From positions 124,001-188,000 of the forward strand of contig NZ_JBHSYO010000003.1 in the NCBI RefSeq assembly GCF_042662685.1: 64,000 nucleotides of DNA. The letters are read 5' to 3'. Under the pieces are notes generated by a model, which was not told the origin of the DNA, did no database searches, and was given only the letters and a program-made list of their open reading frames with translations. Each line of letters opens with the position of its first letter. Position 1 is the first letter of the stretch. The DNA is from Pseudobowmanella zhangzhouensis (GTDB lineage: Bacteria > Pseudomonadota > Gammaproteobacteria > Enterobacterales > Alteromonadaceae). The translations under genes and the position numbers were made by a program. Shown here piece after piece: positions 18,294-26,875 of the stretch.

Positions 18294-18321
18294 AAAAAAG
18301 GAAGCCGCGGCTTCCTTTTTT
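18294..18321. terminator. Bidirectional terminator between suhB and fadR
   Basis: AAAAAAGGAAGCC-GC-GGCTTCCTTTTTT, a near-perfect dyad with A and T runs on either side. It serves suhB on plus and fadR on minus. Confidence 0.92.
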
Positions 18322-18345
18322 ATTGGGTGAAGCGAAGAAAAGGTC

Positions 18346-19056
18346 TCAGTCAACCAATCCTTTTGGCATCGCATCACGGATATCCAGCCAAATTTTACCG
18401 CTTTCAATACCATAGCGACGCACCAGGTGCGGCACTGCGTCGTGATTGCCTTTCTCTGCCAATTCGCATAAATCCGCATAATACTGACGGGAAATACGAC
18501 GACTGCTTTGATGAGAGAAGTAATAACTGCCGATTCGAGAATATAATCCACGGAAGCCATTCATCATCAATACATAGACGTTGTTACCGGACTGCATCGC
18601 CATTTCATGGTGCAATTCATAGTCAAAACGGGCGAATGCCTGACCATCTTCATCCACGTCTTTGGCTTTATTCAGTACTTCAATCACTGCCTGAGGGTTA
18701 TTTTTAATCGCGCCACGAATAAATACTGCACTCACGTTAGTGCGCGCAGACAGCAGATTATCAACAAGTTCAGGAATACCGTTTTCATCCAGACGCGCCA
18801 GCGTTTCCAGAATATTCAGGCCACAGGTTTCCCAGAAATTATTTACCTTGGTGGGTTTACCGTGCTGGATAGTTAACCAGCCATCGCGCGCCAGGCGCTG
18901 CAGCACTTCACGCAAAGTGGTGCGGGTAACCCCAATTAACTCAGAAAGTTCACGTTCAGCGGGTAATATCGTGCCGGGGGGAAAGCGCCCACTCCAGATA
19001 GACTCAACGATATATTCCTCGGCAAATCCTGCCGGGCTTTGCGCTTTATAAATCAT
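18346..19056 (-). CDS. fadR: Fatty acid metabolism regulator FadR
   Basis: GntR-family regulator that senses long-chain acyl-CoA, represses fad genes and activates fab genes. The 236 residues begin with a winged helix nearly identical to E. coli FadR (KAQSPAGFAEEYI, PPGTILPAERELSELIGV, TRTTLREVLQRLARDGWL). The C-terminal helical acyl-CoA-binding domain follows. It is divergent from nhaB, as in E. coli. Its likely target fadD lies in this window at 25.1-26.8 kb. Confidence 0.97.
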   Translation of the reverse strand: MIYKAQSPAGFAEEYIVESIWSGRFPPGTILPAERELSELIGVTRTTLREVLQRLARDGWLTIQHGKPTKVNNFWETCGLNILETLARLDENGIPELVDNLLSARTNVSAVFIRGAIKNNPQAVIEVLNKAKDVDEDGQAFARFDYELHHEMAMQSGNNVYVLMMNGFRGLYSRIGSYYFSHQSSRRISRQYYADLCELAEKGNHDAVPHLVRRYGIESGKIWLDIRDAMPKGLVD

Positions 19057-19101
19057 ACTGCACTTCGCTCGTGTTCTTATTTTTATGAAAATATTGGGAA
19101 G

Positions 19102-19135
19102 TGATTGTACCAGTGTTAACTGATTGTACCAGCTT
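19102..19135. promoter_or_regulatory. Repeated FadR-like operator upstream of fadR
   Basis: The 12-mer TGATTGTACCAG occurs twice, at 19102-19113 and 19121-19132. The second copy lies in AACTGATTGTACCAGCTT (19118-19135), which resembles the FadR operator form CTGGT-n-n-n-ACCAG with one changed base in the left arm. Placement 46 to 79 bp upstream of the fadR start suggests autoregulation. This is inferred from similarity to the E. coli fad sites. Confidence 0.45.
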
Positions 19136-19309
19136 AATTTTCAAATCCTGCTTACGCTCTGCTAACAGACTATTTACAGTTTCATTTGTGCAAACTGCCA
19201 AACTGCCATCTAAAATAATTATTCCTAAATTCATCAATAACTTGCAATTTGTTAAGCGACAGAATACAAATTGCGTGGCACGTTTAGCTTCAACATGGGA
19301 CGAGACTTC

Positions 19310-20893
19310 ATGCAGCAATCTCTGCTATCCGCCGTTTACAAAAACTTCCTCGGCAACTCCCCTGAATGGTACAAAAAACTCATTCTTGCCTTTTTAGTCA
19401 TTAACCCCCTGATTTTCTTTTTTGTCAGCCCTTATGTGGCGGGTTGGTTATTGATTCTGGAGTTCATCTTCACCCTCGCTATGGCGCTGAAATGTTACCC
19501 ATTACAGCCCGGGGGAATTTTGACCATTGAGGCGGTGTTAATCGGCATGACCTCGCCGGGGCACATTAAGGCCGAGATTGTGACCAATATCGAAGTGGTG
19601 TTATTGCTGGTGTTCATGGTGGCAGGGATTTACTTTATGAAAGACCTCCTCCTGCACCTTTTTACCCGCTTGCTGCTAAAAATTAAGAGCAAAACAGCAC
19701 TGTCGGTATCTTTCGTCGCGGCAGCAGCATTTCTGTCGGCGTTTTTAGATGCCCTGACGGTAGTGGCGGTAATCATTGCAGTCGCCACCGGTTTTTACAG
19801 CATTTATCACAAGGTTGCCTCCGGCAAAGAATATCACCATGACCACGACCACACCTCTGACGAGGAAGTGCATGCCCTGAGCCGTGACGAACTGGAAGAA
19901 TTCCGTGGTTTCCTGCGCAACCTGATGATGCATGCCGCAGTTGGCACCGCCTTAGGTGGCGTCATGACCAAAGTAGGTGAGCCACAAAACCTGATTATTG
20001 CCGACACGGCAAACTGGGATTTTATTGAATTTTTTATGCGCATGGCGCCTGTCACCATCCCAGTATTCATTGCAGGATTGCTGACTACCGTATTGGTCGA
20101 AAAATTTAAAGTCTTTTCCTATGGCGCTCGCTTACCTGAACCTGTGCGACATATTCTCACTGACTACTCCGCCATGGTCGATGAAAAGCGCACAAAACAG
20201 GATGTTGCCAAACTGATCTTCCAGGCTTTGATCGGCATCTGGCTGATTATCGGCCTGGCACTGCACCTGGCGCCTGTGGGGCTAATTGGCTTATCGGTTA
20301 TAGTCCTAGCGACCTCTTTGGCTGGCATTACCGATGAACATCATATTGGTAAAGCTTTTCAGGAAGCGCTGCCGTTTACCTCGTTACTTTGTGTGTTCTT
20401 TGCCATCGTCGCGGTCATCATTGATCAGAGCCTATTCCGGCCAGTTATCGATTGGGTATTAACCTTCGAAGGTAAAACCCAGCTGGTTATGTTCTATCTG
20501 GCCAACGGCGCATTGTCGATGATCAGTGATAACGTCTTCGTCGGGTCGGTATATATCAATGAGGTGGCTACCGCCCTGCGTGAAGGCCATATCAACCGTG
20601 ATACCTTTGATATGCTGGCGGTGGCGATTAATACCGGTACTAACCTGCCAAGTGTGGCTACACCCAACGGGCAGGCAGCGTTTTTATTCCTGCTGACCTC
20701 AGCGCTGGCACCGTTGCTGCGCCTCAGTTACGGTAAGATGGTGGTGATGGCGCTGCCTTACACCATCGTGCTGACCTTGGTTGGTCTGGCATGTAGTTAC
20801 TTGATGCTGGCGGATGCGACTGACTGGATGTATCAGATGCATCTGATTAACCATCATACTGACCTGCCCCATCAGGCGGTTCCATCTCATTAA
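19310..20893 (+). CDS. nhaB: Na+/H+ antiporter NhaB
   Basis: Inner-membrane antiporter extruding Na+ in exchange for protons. I choose ATG 19310 (MQQSLLSAVYKNFLGNSPEW) because it matches the family N-terminus and gives 527 residues, close to the NhaB length. In-frame ATG 19295 and TTG 19271 are further upstream with no better ribosome site. About twelve hydrophobic segments are visible. A His/Asp-rich cytoplasmic loop (HHDHDHTSDEE) and the family motifs GGVMTKVGEPQNLIIA and INTGTNLPSVATPNGQAAF are present. dsbB follows after 22 bp, as in related genomes. Confidence 0.95.
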   Translation: MQQSLLSAVYKNFLGNSPEWYKKLILAFLVINPLIFFFVSPYVAGWLLILEFIFTLAMALKCYPLQPGGILTIEAVLIGMTSPGHIKAEIVTNIEVVLLLVFMVAGIYFMKDLLLHLFTRLLLKIKSKTALSVSFVAAAAFLSAFLDALTVVAVIIAVATGFYSIYHKVASGKEYHHDHDHTSDEEVHALSRDELEEFRGFLRNLMMHAAVGTALGGVMTKVGEPQNLIIADTANWDFIEFFMRMAPVTIPVFIAGLLTTVLVEKFKVFSYGARLPEPVRHILTDYSAMVDEKRTKQDVAKLIFQALIGIWLIIGLALHLAPVGLIGLSVIVLATSLAGITDEHHIGKAFQEALPFTSLLCVFFAIVAVIIDQSLFRPVIDWVLTFEGKTQLVMFYLANGALSMISDNVFVGSVYINEVATALREGHINRDTFDMLAVAINTGTNLPSVATPNGQAAFLFLLTSALAPLLRLSYGKMVVMALPYTIVLTLVGLACSYLMLADATDWMYQMHLINHHTDLPHQAVPSH

Positions 20894-20915
20894 ACTTCAC
20901 TGAACGAGCCGTAGA

Positions 20916-21437
20916 ATGATTAAGACCATCGCAGAATGGCCAACCCACCCCACCGCCTGGAAACTTTTGTTTATCAGTGCGCTGGGGTTGGAAGTGTGTG
21001 CGCTGTATTTCCAGTATGTGCTGGATCTACAACCTTGCATCATGTGCGTCTACCAGCGTACTGCCGTATTTGGTGTGTTATTTGCGGCGCTGTTGGGCAT
21101 TTTCAGCAGCGAGAACACCTTGCTGCGCCTGCTTGCTCAGGCGTTATGGCTGGTTAGTGCAATCTGGGGCTTGTTGATTGCCCGTGAACATGTGGCTATT
21201 CAGCAAGATCCTTTTGGCTTTTTTGCTGGCTGTGAAATCGTTCCCAATTTCCCTTCCTGGGCACCGCTGCATGAATGGCTTCCACAAATATTTGCCGCAA
21301 CGGGCGACTGTGGTGATATTGACTGGCAATTCCTGGGGATGTCCATGCCACAGTGGATGGTGGTTGTGTTCGGCATATACACCGCGTTAGCTGTCAGTGT
21401 GACACTGATACGCTGGTTCGCCTTGAAAAAAGCCTGA
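20916..21437 (+). CDS. dsbB: Disulfide bond formation protein DsbB
   Basis: Inner-membrane quinone reductase that reoxidises periplasmic DsbA. The 173 residues have four transmembrane helices. The first periplasmic loop contains CIMC at about 41-44. The second contains the other redox pair, GCE and GDCG, at about 105-133. The conserved helix segment VYQRTAVFG follows the CXXC. It is probably cotranscribed with nhaB. Confidence 0.96.
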   Translation: MIKTIAEWPTHPTAWKLLFISALGLEVCALYFQYVLDLQPCIMCVYQRTAVFGVLFAALLGIFSSENTLLRLLAQALWLVSAIWGLLIAREHVAIQQDPFGFFAGCEIVPNFPSWAPLHEWLPQIFAATGDCGDIDWQFLGMSMPQWMVVVFGIYTALAVSVTLIRWFALKKA

Positions 21438-21460
21438 CGGCACATTGGCTACCATCATTA

Positions 21461-21489
21461 AAAAAGCCGCTCATTTGAAGCGGCTTTTT
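21461..21489. terminator. Bidirectional terminator between dsbB and ycgN
   Basis: AAAAAGCCGCT-CATTTGA-AGCGGCTTTTT, a dyad with A and T tracts between convergent units. It ends nhaB-dsbB on plus and the long ycg block on minus. Confidence 0.92.
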
Positions 21490-21501
21490 ATTTGATTTCG
21501 T

Positions 21502-21996
21502 TTAGTCTGCGTCTTCCAAAGGCCACATCACGATGTAATCTTCAAAATTATCCAGATCCGCATCGTTTTCACTGATAATCCGGCCACGGATTGACATGCC
21601 AGCTTTGTACATAGCAGTTTTTTTGCCGCGATTTAACAAAGGATGCCAACTGGGCAAGCCCCGCCCTTCATGTAAGCGACGATAACTGCAACTTGGCGGC
21701 ATAAAGAAAATATCTTTGAGATTTTCTTTGGTCAGTTTAACGCAATCCGGCACCAGCTCTGTGCGTTTGCTGTATTGGGTGCAACTACAGGTTTTAGTGT
21801 TCAATAAACCACAAACCACATTGGTGTAATGGATATGTTCACCGTCGTGGATGACATCTGTCGGCCCTTCCTGAGCCTCATCGTCATCTTCAATAAATTT
21901 ATGCAGGCAACATTTGCCGCAGCCATCACAAATGGACTCCCATTCTTCACGGCTCATTGCATCTAGGGATTTTTGCTCCCAAAAACGATCAGTCAC
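21502..21996 (-). CDS. ycgN: YcgN family cysteine-cluster protein (UPF0260)
   Basis: Small soluble protein of unknown function, conserved in gammaproteobacteria and resembling zinc/iron-binding cysteine-cluster proteins. The 164 residues contain CDGCGKCCLHK at about 23-33, then CGLLNTKTCSCTQY and PDCVKLT, and the family segment LPSWHPLL. The start is GTG at 21996, inside the end of the preceding gene (8-bp overlap), indicating translational coupling. The ycgM-ycgN pair is as in E. coli. Confidence 0.9.
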   Translation of the reverse strand: MTDRFWEQKSLDAMSREEWESICDGCGKCCLHKFIEDDDEAQEGPTDVIHDGEHIHYTNVVCGLLNTKTCSCTQYSKRTELVPDCVKLTKENLKDIFFMPPSCSYRRLHEGRGLPSWHPLLNRGKKTAMYKAGMSIRGRIISENDADLDNFEDYIVMWPLEDAD

Positions 21997-22654
21997 GCGC
22001 TATAACCCTTGTTTCAATCTCAATTTTATCGGCCAAGCTGGCACGCAGGTGCTGCCCCGGCCTCAGCGGCGCAACACCCGCTGGCGTACCCGTCAACACC
22101 ACATCGCCTGGCAATAAGGTGAATACCTGACTGATGGCACTAAGCAGGGTGGCAACCCTACGCATCATCATAGATGTATCGCCCTGCTGACGCACAGCCC
22201 CGTCAACTTCTAACGAGAAACACAGTGCATCCAGATTAGGGATTTGCCCGGCAGAGATAAACGGGCTTAACGGACAAGCGCCATCAAAGGCTTTAGCACG
22301 CTCCCACGGTTGTCCCTGCTTTTTAAGGTTATCCTGCACATCTCGCAACGTAAGGTCCAGCGCCAGCCCGACACCGCCAATCGCCTGCATTGCGGACGCT
22401 TCAGCGGCATTGCCAAGTGGTTTATCGATTAATAAGGCAACTTCCAGCTCGTTGTGACATTCACCCCATTGCGTTGGGATTACCACCGAATCCTGCATCG
22501 TCACCATGGCAGTATTGGGTTTTATAAACAGTAATGGCTCGGCCGGCACCTCATTACCCAGTTCGCGAATATGATCCAGATAATTTCGCCCCACGCATAC
22601 CGCTTTGCCTACCGGTAACTCACTAATCTGACCATCCAGTATATGGCGATACAT
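21989..22654 (-). CDS. ycgM: Fumarylacetoacetate hydrolase family protein YcgM
   Basis: FAH-fold enzyme, probably acting on acylpyruvates or oxaloacetate-like keto acids. The 221 residues have the metal-binding Glu motif ECHNELEVALLI and the family segments VCVGRNYLDHI, LDLTLRDVQ, AKAFDGACPLSPF and GDVVLTGTPAGV. It matches E. coli YcgM along its length. It follows the lytic transglycosylase by 3 bp and overlaps ycgN by 8 bp. Confidence 0.92.
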   Translation of the reverse strand: MYRHILDGQISELPVGKAVCVGRNYLDHIRELGNEVPAEPLLFIKPNTAMVTMQDSVVIPTQWGECHNELEVALLIDKPLGNAAEASAMQAIGGVGLALDLTLRDVQDNLKKQGQPWERAKAFDGACPLSPFISAGQIPNLDALCFSLEVDGAVRQQGDTSMMMRRVATLLSAISQVFTLLPGDVVLTGTPAGVAPLRPGQHLRASLADKIEIETRVIARD

Positions 22655-22657
22655 AGA

Positions 22658-23626
22658 CTATTTACCCCATTGGATACGATCGGCCAGTGTTCCCACTGCG
22701 CTGCCAAAATAGGTCGAACGATTCCAATGCATCAAGGTGTGAAAGTTGTCATAGACCAGATAAATACGCCCATCTTTGCCGTCTGGCATAATCAGATTTG
22801 CCCGCACATCGGCAGCGGGTAAATCCTGACCGTTGTAGCGTTTTACGCCTAATGCCTGCCACTGTTGCAGACTTAGCATTTTGTCTTTTTCAAGACCACT
22901 TAAGGTCTCATCAAACCCCGCAGGTAACTTAACCTGACGTCCCCAAGTACCTGCATGATCCCAGCCTTCAGACTTAAGATAGTTAGCAATGGATGCGAAC
23001 ACATCGGCTTTATTGCCCCAAATATCTTTTTTGCCATCGCCATCAAAATCCTGCGCGTAGGTTAAAAAAGATGTCGGCATAAACTGGCTTTGGCCCATTG
23101 CGCCGGCCCATGAACCAACGAATTGGGACTTCTCGATATGGCCTTGTTTGAGAATGGTCAACGCCGCTAACAGTTGCTTTCGAAATAGCGGCTCTCTGCG
23201 CCCCTCATAAGCCATGGTCGCCAGCGCTGACAGAACCGGAAACTTGCCCTGGATTGCACCAAAGTTACTCTCATTGCCCCACAGCGCGACGATGAAGCGT
23301 GGTTGCACCCCGTATTGTTCACCGACCTTTTCCAGCAACGGCTTGTTCTCTTCGTATAACTGAATCGCCTTTTTCACCTTCCAGTCTGGCAAGCGGCTTT
23401 TCAGATAACGTTCCAACGTCAGTTTAAATTCTGGTTGATTCTTATCTGCCTGCACACTGCGCTGATAAAACTCCACATCAGCAAAGGCATCGTCTAAAAA
23501 TCCTCGTTCGAAGCCCTGCTCCAGGGCCTGTTGTTTTACCGACTCGATATAGTCTGCAAAACTCGGTTTTTGCTCTGCACTGACCGCGGACGATATCAAT
23601 GCGATGGCTAAACACCATGCTCTCAT
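22658..23626 (-). CDS. Exported lytic murein transglycosylase, MltB-like
   Basis: Cleaves the glycan strand of peptidoglycan with formation of 1,6-anhydromuropeptides. The 322 residues start with a signal peptide (MRAWCLAIALISSAVSA, no lipobox), so it is probably soluble in the periplasm. The catalytic glutamate is E119 in ALWGNESNFG. Further family blocks are SWAGAMGQSQFMPTSFL, AQDFDGDGKKDIW and IANYLKSEGW. Its ATG overlaps the ycgL stop (ATGA). No C-terminal peptidoglycan-binding domain is present. Confidence 0.93.
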   Translation of the reverse strand: MRAWCLAIALISSAVSAEQKPSFADYIESVKQQALEQGFERGFLDDAFADVEFYQRSVQADKNQPEFKLTLERYLKSRLPDWKVKKAIQLYEENKPLLEKVGEQYGVQPRFIVALWGNESNFGAIQGKFPVLSALATMAYEGRREPLFRKQLLAALTILKQGHIEKSQFVGSWAGAMGQSQFMPTSFLTYAQDFDGDGKKDIWGNKADVFASIANYLKSEGWDHAGTWGRQVKLPAGFDETLSGLEKDKMLSLQQWQALGVKRYNGQDLPAADVRANLIMPDGKDGRIYLVYDNFHTLMHWNRSTYFGSAVGTLADRIQWGK

Positions 23627-23898
23627 TTGATCCCCTGTTCTTTTTTGTGTTGTTCCAGCAGGCTTTCAACCGGTGGTGGCAACTGCAAATAAAAACCCTT
23701 TTGCGCCAGTGCCTTACGCACATTTTCATGATCGGCCAGCGCCAATGTACGCTTACCGTCTAACTGCAACAGCATCACCAATTGAGGCGTTCCAAAAGTT
23801 TGCATTAATGGCTCAGGTACGCGGGAAAAGTCATCCCGCTTGGGCACAAAAAGATACGTTTCCGCCTTGCGGCTGCTTTTATAAACGGCACAAATCAT
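23623..23898 (-). CDS. ycgL: YcgL domain-containing protein
   Basis: Small 91-residue protein of the YcgL family, function unknown. It starts MICAVYKSSRKAETYLFV and contains the family segment FGTPQLVMLLQLDGKRTLA followed by the QKGFYLQLPPP element. It sits between rnd (21-bp gap) and the transglycosylase (4-bp overlap). This is a conserved neighbourhood in this group. Confidence 0.92.
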   Translation of the reverse strand: MICAVYKSSRKAETYLFVPKRDDFSRVPEPLMQTFGTPQLVMLLQLDGKRTLALADHENVRKALAQKGFYLQLPPPVESLLEQHKKEQGIK

Positions 23899-23919
23899 TA
23901 CTACTTCCGTCCAGTTTAT

Positions 23920-25068
23920 TCAGACTGGTTTGATCCTATCATCAAACAAATGCGCCAGCGCGTCGTTTAACAGGCTTTTACGCCAACCCATCAATAAATC
24001 CGGCTGCAATCCGGATAAACGGGTTTCGTCCAGTTCAAACCATTGCCACTTGAGCACCTGATGAATTTGCTTACGTGAGGCAAACAACTCTACCGGCAGC
24101 CCGTGAGCCGTAGCAACCTCCTCGCACACCTGGCGAATTGACTTCGCCATCGCTTTATAGGCAGTAAAATCGGTCAGTTGTTCCACTCTTGGTGGATAAA
24201 GTTCGGGGGGCAGTTGCTGAATATCGGCAACAATGCCCAGCATAGACTCGCCATAGCGTCGAATTTCCTGCGGAGTCATGCCGTGAAGGGTAAATAAATC
24301 GGCGCGCTTGGCCGGTAACCGCCATGCCACCTCATACAAATTACTTTCCCGTACAATGAAGTTAAGCGCGATGTTCTTGTTGCGGGCTAACTCCTGACGC
24401 CACTTAGCCAGCGCGCGCAGAGTTGCGAGATTTTTTGGACGTAGCTTCCAACAGTTTTTAAAGGTCAGATAGGCATATTCGCTGGGTAAACTGGCGCGCT
24501 TTTTCGCCTGCATTAACGTCACTTCATCAAACAACCAGGCCGTTTTACCCGCAGCGTCCACATCGGCGGCTAACTTCGGATAAACCTGATAAAGATACAG
24601 TACATCTTTGGCCGCATAATCTAACTGCTTATCACTGAGAGGACGGGCTAACCAGTCTGTACGCGACTCGCCTTTATCCACGCTGATTGACAGCATCTCT
24701 TCGACCATACGTGCGTAACCGACAGAATTGCCGCGATCCAAAAAGCTCAGCGCCAGTTGCGTATCAAATAGCGGCGCCGGCATCACTCCCAGCGCAGTCT
24801 GAAACGTCTCCAAATCTTCTGAGCAGGAATGCAATACTTTGATCACCGCCGGATTAGTCAACAACTCAGCCAAAGGCGCCAATTGAATATCCGCCAATGG
24901 ATCGACTAACAACAGTTGTTCGCCATCGAATAACTGAATCAGTCCTAACTGAGGATAGAGCGTGCGGGTTCGCACAAATTCGGTATCGACCGCAATAAAG
25001 GCTTTGGTCGAAGCGCGCTGGCAAAATGCCGCCAGTGTCTGAGTGTCAGTGACAAGCTGATACTGCAT
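23920..25068 (-). CDS. rnd: Ribonuclease D
   Basis: 3'-5' exonuclease of the DEDD family that trims tRNA and other stable RNA 3' ends. The 382 residues show exonuclease motif I AVDTEFVRTRTLYPQLGLIQ (20 residues; Asp and Glu), motif II LHSCSEDLETF and motif III YAAKDVLYLYQVY. An HRDC domain follows (ALAKWRQELARNKNIALNF). It lies downstream of fadD, as in E. coli, but a hairpin terminator separates them. Confidence 0.95.
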   Translation of the reverse strand: MQYQLVTDTQTLAAFCQRASTKAFIAVDTEFVRTRTLYPQLGLIQLFDGEQLLLVDPLADIQLAPLAELLTNPAVIKVLHSCSEDLETFQTALGVMPAPLFDTQLALSFLDRGNSVGYARMVEEMLSISVDKGESRTDWLARPLSDKQLDYAAKDVLYLYQVYPKLAADVDAAGKTAWLFDEVTLMQAKKRASLPSEYAYLTFKNCWKLRPKNLATLRALAKWRQELARNKNIALNFIVRESNLYEVAWRLPAKRADLFTLHGMTPQEIRRYGESMLGIVADIQQLPPELYPPRVEQLTDFTAYKAMAKSIRQVCEEVATAHGLPVELFASRKQIHQVLKWQWFELDETRLSGLQPDLLMGWRKSLLNDALAHLFDDRIKPV

Positions 25069-25091
25069 TGTGTATTCATTTCCCTGTTAAC

Positions 25092-25116
25092 AAAAAGCCG
25101 GCTCACGCCGGCTTTT
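25092..25116 (-). terminator. Terminator downstream of fadD
   Basis: The minus strand reads AAAAGCCGGC-GTGA-GCCGGCTTTTT, directly after the fadD stop and before rnd. rnd therefore probably has its own promoter in the short remaining gap or depends on read-through. Confidence 0.85.
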
Positions 25117-25124
25117 CAGATTTG

Positions 25125-26777
25125 CTAGTCGCGTAATGCGCGACGCAATATCTTACCTACGTTGGTTTTCGGTAATTCATCTCTGAATTCCACCACTTTC
25201 GGTACTTTATAACCAGTCAGGTGCTCACGGCAATGCGCAATTACGTCCTTTTCCGACAAGGTTTTGTCGCTACGTACCACGAACAGCTTAACGATTTCGC
25301 CGGATGCTTCGTGGGGCACGCCCACCGCCGCGGCTTCTACGATCCCCTCATGCATGACCGCGACTTCTTCAACTTCATTAGGGAACACGTTAAAACCTGA
25401 CACCAGAATCATGTCTTTTTTACGGTCCACTATGTAGAAAAAGCCTTGCTCGTCACATTTGGCAATATCACCGGTAGCCAGCCAGCCGTCCTTCATAATG
25501 TCCTGGGTGGCTTCTTCACGGTTAAAGTAACCCGCCATCACCTGTGGACCACGCACCAGCATTTCACCCGGCTGACCTTCTGCGACCTCATTGCCTTCAT
25601 CATCAACCAGTTTGATTTCTGTTGAGGGAACCGGCAGACCAATCGAGCCATTGTAATGCTCCAGATCCGGCGGGTTAACAGTAACCACAGGTGAACACTC
25701 AGTTAATCCGTATCCTTCCAGCAACACGTGGCCGGTCACTTTTTCCCATTTTTCTGCCACCGGACGCTGTACCGCCATACCGCCACCTAAGGCGAATTTC
25801 AGTTTGCTGAAATCCAGTTCACTAAATCCCGGGGTATTAAGCAGGCCGTTAAACAGGGTATTCACCCCGGTTAACGCTGTAAATGGATACTGCCCCAGCT
25901 CTTTGACAAACCCCTGCATATCACGCGGGTTGGTAATCAGCAGGTTTTTACATCCGAACTTAACAAATGTCAGGCAGTTAGCGACCAGCGCGAAGATGTG
26001 ATACAGCGGCAGCGCAGTGACAACCAGTTCTCTACCCGGCTCAATAATCGGCTCGATAAAGGCAGAAATCTGCTCAAGGTTGGCAATCAGGTTACGATGC
26101 GTCAGCATCGCGCCTTTTGATACGCCCGTCGTTCCGCCGGTGTATTGTAAAAAGGCAATATCCGAGCCCTGAATGGTCGGGCGGGTATAGGTCTGATTGG
26201 CTCCATGGTTCAGCGCGTCATTAAAAGTAACCACATTGGCTAATTCAAACGGCGGGACCATTTTCTTAACGTGCTTAACCACGAAATTTACAATCCAGCG
26301 CTTGGGTGCAGGCAGCATATCGCCCATACGGGTCAATAATACTTTTTCAACGCCGGTGTGACCGATAACTTCAGCAAGGGTGTGCGCAAAATTATCAACG
26401 ATTACAATGGCTTTAGCCTGTGAGTCGTTGAGTTGGTGTTCCAATTCGCGGGCTGTATAGAGCGGATTAACATTAACCACACGCATACCGGCACGCAGCA
26501 CACCAAAAATCGCAATGGGATTTTGCAATAGGTTGGGCATCATGATCGCAACAGCGTCCCCCTGCTGCAATCCATTGTTTTGCAGATAAGCAGCAAAACA
26601 ACGCGATAACGTATCCAGTTCCCTGAAGGTAATACTGTGACCCATGTTAATAAACGCAACATTGTCAGCATATTGCGCCACACTCTTCTCAAAGACCTCC
26701 ATCAGGGATGGGGTTGCATCCGGATCTATGGTGTGTGGCACAGACTCGGGATATCTGTTTAACCAGGTTTTTTCCAC
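25125..26777 (-). CDS. fadD: Long-chain fatty acid--CoA ligase FadD
   Basis: Activates fatty acids to acyl-CoA through an acyl-adenylate, the entry to beta-oxidation. I set the start at GTG 26777 (VEKTWLNRYPESVPH): it matches the family N-terminus and is preceded by GGGAGG four bases upstream, giving 550 residues. The longer frame back to 26870 adds 31 residues with no homology. Adenylate motifs are YTGGTTGVSKGAMLTHRN, YGLTECSPVV, TGDIAKCDEQGF and the catalytic lysine segment PKTNVGKILRR. FadR is encoded 6 kb away, but I see no convincing FadR site just upstream. Confidence 0.95.
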   Translation of the reverse strand: MEKTWLNRYPESVPHTIDPDATPSLMEVFEKSVAQYADNVAFINMGHSITFRELDTLSRCFAAYLQNNGLQQGDAVAIMMPNLLQNPIAIFGVLRAGMRVVNVNPLYTARELEHQLNDSQAKAIVIVDNFAHTLAEVIGHTGVEKVLLTRMGDMLPAPKRWIVNFVVKHVKKMVPPFELANVVTFNDALNHGANQTYTRPTIQGSDIAFLQYTGGTTGVSKGAMLTHRNLIANLEQISAFIEPIIEPGRELVVTALPLYHIFALVANCLTFVKFGCKNLLITNPRDMQGFVKELGQYPFTALTGVNTLFNGLLNTPGFSELDFSKLKFALGGGMAVQRPVAEKWEKVTGHVLLEGYGLTECSPVVTVNPPDLEHYNGSIGLPVPSTEIKLVDDEGNEVAEGQPGEMLVRGPQVMAGYFNREEATQDIMKDGWLATGDIAKCDEQGFFYIVDRKKDMILVSGFNVFPNEVEEVAVMHEGIVEAAAVGVPHEASGEIVKLFVVRSDKTLSEKDVIAHCREHLTGYKVPKVVEFRDELPKTNVGKILRRALRD

Positions 26778-26875
26778 ATTACCTCCCACGTGGATATTGT
26801 TGTTATTGCAGCCGCTTGGCTGACTTTCAGGGTACGATAAAATCGTGTTGTGTCCGGTGGCCATTGCCACAATCT

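Noticed and set aside
26778..26870. Upstream extension of fadD by 31 residues.
   Set aside because: It contains an Asn-rich non-homologous stretch and includes the strong GGGAGG ribosome site of the GTG start at 26777.
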